Shown: one piece after another, positions 63,650 to 64,000 of the stretch
How the letters are laid out: each line of letters starts with the position of its first letter
Numbering within the stretch: position 1 is the stretch's first letter
Notes under the pieces: model-generated
Databases searched by the model: none
What the model saw: the letters and a program-made list of their open reading frames with translations, nothing else
Told to the model about the DNA's origin: nothing
Source: Brevibacterium sp.
GTDB lineage: Bacteria > Actinomycetota > Actinomycetes > Actinomycetales > Brevibacteriaceae
Length of the DNA stretch: 64,000 bases
Assembly: GCF_031179145.1 (NCBI RefSeq)
Contig: NZ_JAPSIB010000003.1
Span: forward strand, 186,001 to 250,000
Direction: 5' to 3'
Made by a program: the position numbers and the translations under genes

Positions 63650-63815
63650 GTCGTTCCTCCGTCAGTCGTCAGCGTTGCCCGGGCAGGTCAGCCCGCGCTC
63701 GCCGGTTTCGACTGTTGAACAATACCGCTTCCGGTGGGCAAGTCGAACCCGGTGGGTGGCATGGACTCGTCGCGTGCAGACGGCTCAGGTTCGAGCCGGG
63801 TTCACTTCGGCTTCG

Positions 63816-64000
63816 TCATCGCCCTCTCCAGCCCCTCCCGGCTCGGGTCGGCTGTCGGGCCACGGCGATGTACGGTGCGAGCGCATCCCGCAGGTCATCG
63901 GCATTCCGATGGCTGAGGTCGATCGCGTATTCGATGCCGTCCAAGGAGAAAGAGACCTCGCCTCCTTGGTCCGTCGGAACTGACCGACCGTCGAGGTCGT
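63816..64000 (-). CDS. Short Lsr2-like protein, cut by the window end
   Basis: Reading leftwards from the window edge, the frame gives DDLDGRSVP, then EVSFSLDGIEYAIDLSHRNA and DDLRDALAPYI, which is the Lsr2 N-terminal dimerisation domain. It then reaches a stop at 63816-63818 after GRGWRGR. Full Lsr2 has another ~45 residues with the DNA-binding RGR hook. So this is either a dimerisation-only paralogue with a short basic tail or a truncated gene. Its true start lies beyond 64000. Confidence 0.8.
   Translation of the reverse strand, partial: DLDGRSVPTDQGGEVSFSLDGIEYAIDLSHRNADDLRDALAPYIAVARQPTRAGRGWRGR

Overview
The window is GC-rich and densely coded, mostly with short intergenic gaps and ATGA-type overlaps. 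It carries typical actinobacterial markers: PucR, an IdeR-type iron box, a partial Lsr2, and many MFS carriers. It looks like an actinomycete of the Brevibacterium kind. The genus is an inference from gene style, not something the sequence proves.

Layout. 1-10405 (+): a catabolic cluster with the end of a possible hydantoinase/oxoprolinase-type gene, a DUF917 protein, a PucR regulator, a small monooxygenase-fold protein, hydantoinase subunits A and B, an amidohydrolase, a RidA-like protein and a class V aminotransferase-fold enzyme. Together they suggest use of a hydantoin- or amide-like substrate. 10411-12469: a membrane protein and a divergent TetR, bracketed by exact 39-bp direct repeats. 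12484-17417: a small unknown protein, a DUF445 protein, a VOC/ArsR pair and an ABC exporter pair.

17442-28145 is the standout region. It has visibly lower GC and is bounded by two diverged copies of the last ~144 bp of the ABC permease gene. It holds a RelE/Phd toxin-antitoxin pair, a 43-repeat CRISPR array (18208-20808), and a minus-strand operon cas6e - csb1 - csb2 - cas3 (27834 to 20849). The effector genes are of type I-G (formerly I-U). The Cas6 and the 61-nt repeat period are of type I-E. Cas3 carries an extra C-terminal ~305-residue region that looks like the missing large subunit. No cas1, cas2 or cas4 is present. The array starts only 40 nt after the cas3 stop on the same strand, so cas genes and crRNA may form one transcript. 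A good promoter lies upstream of cas6e, with a CRP/GlxR-like palindrome inside it.

28246-39912: dnaB, a LysR regulator, a repeat-rich stretch with no convincing gene, two GNAT acetyltransferases, a fatty acid desaturase, a cold-shock protein, three MFS carriers, a FetB-type permease and a small cysteine-containing protein. 40210-50555 is a selenocysteine locus: a formate dehydrogenase alpha subunit with an in-frame TGA followed by a SECIS-like hairpin, its iron-sulfur and NrfD-type membrane subunits, selD, tRNA-Sec, selA and selB. The enzyme and the Sec-specific genes needed to make it therefore sit side by side. 50730-63649: a VOC protein, a large FAD protein, two MFS carriers, a GlcD-like oxidase, a siderophore-interacting protein with an IdeR box, D-serine ammonia-lyase, a soluble transhydrogenase-like flavoprotein and an APC permease. 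The right edge cuts a short Lsr2-like gene.
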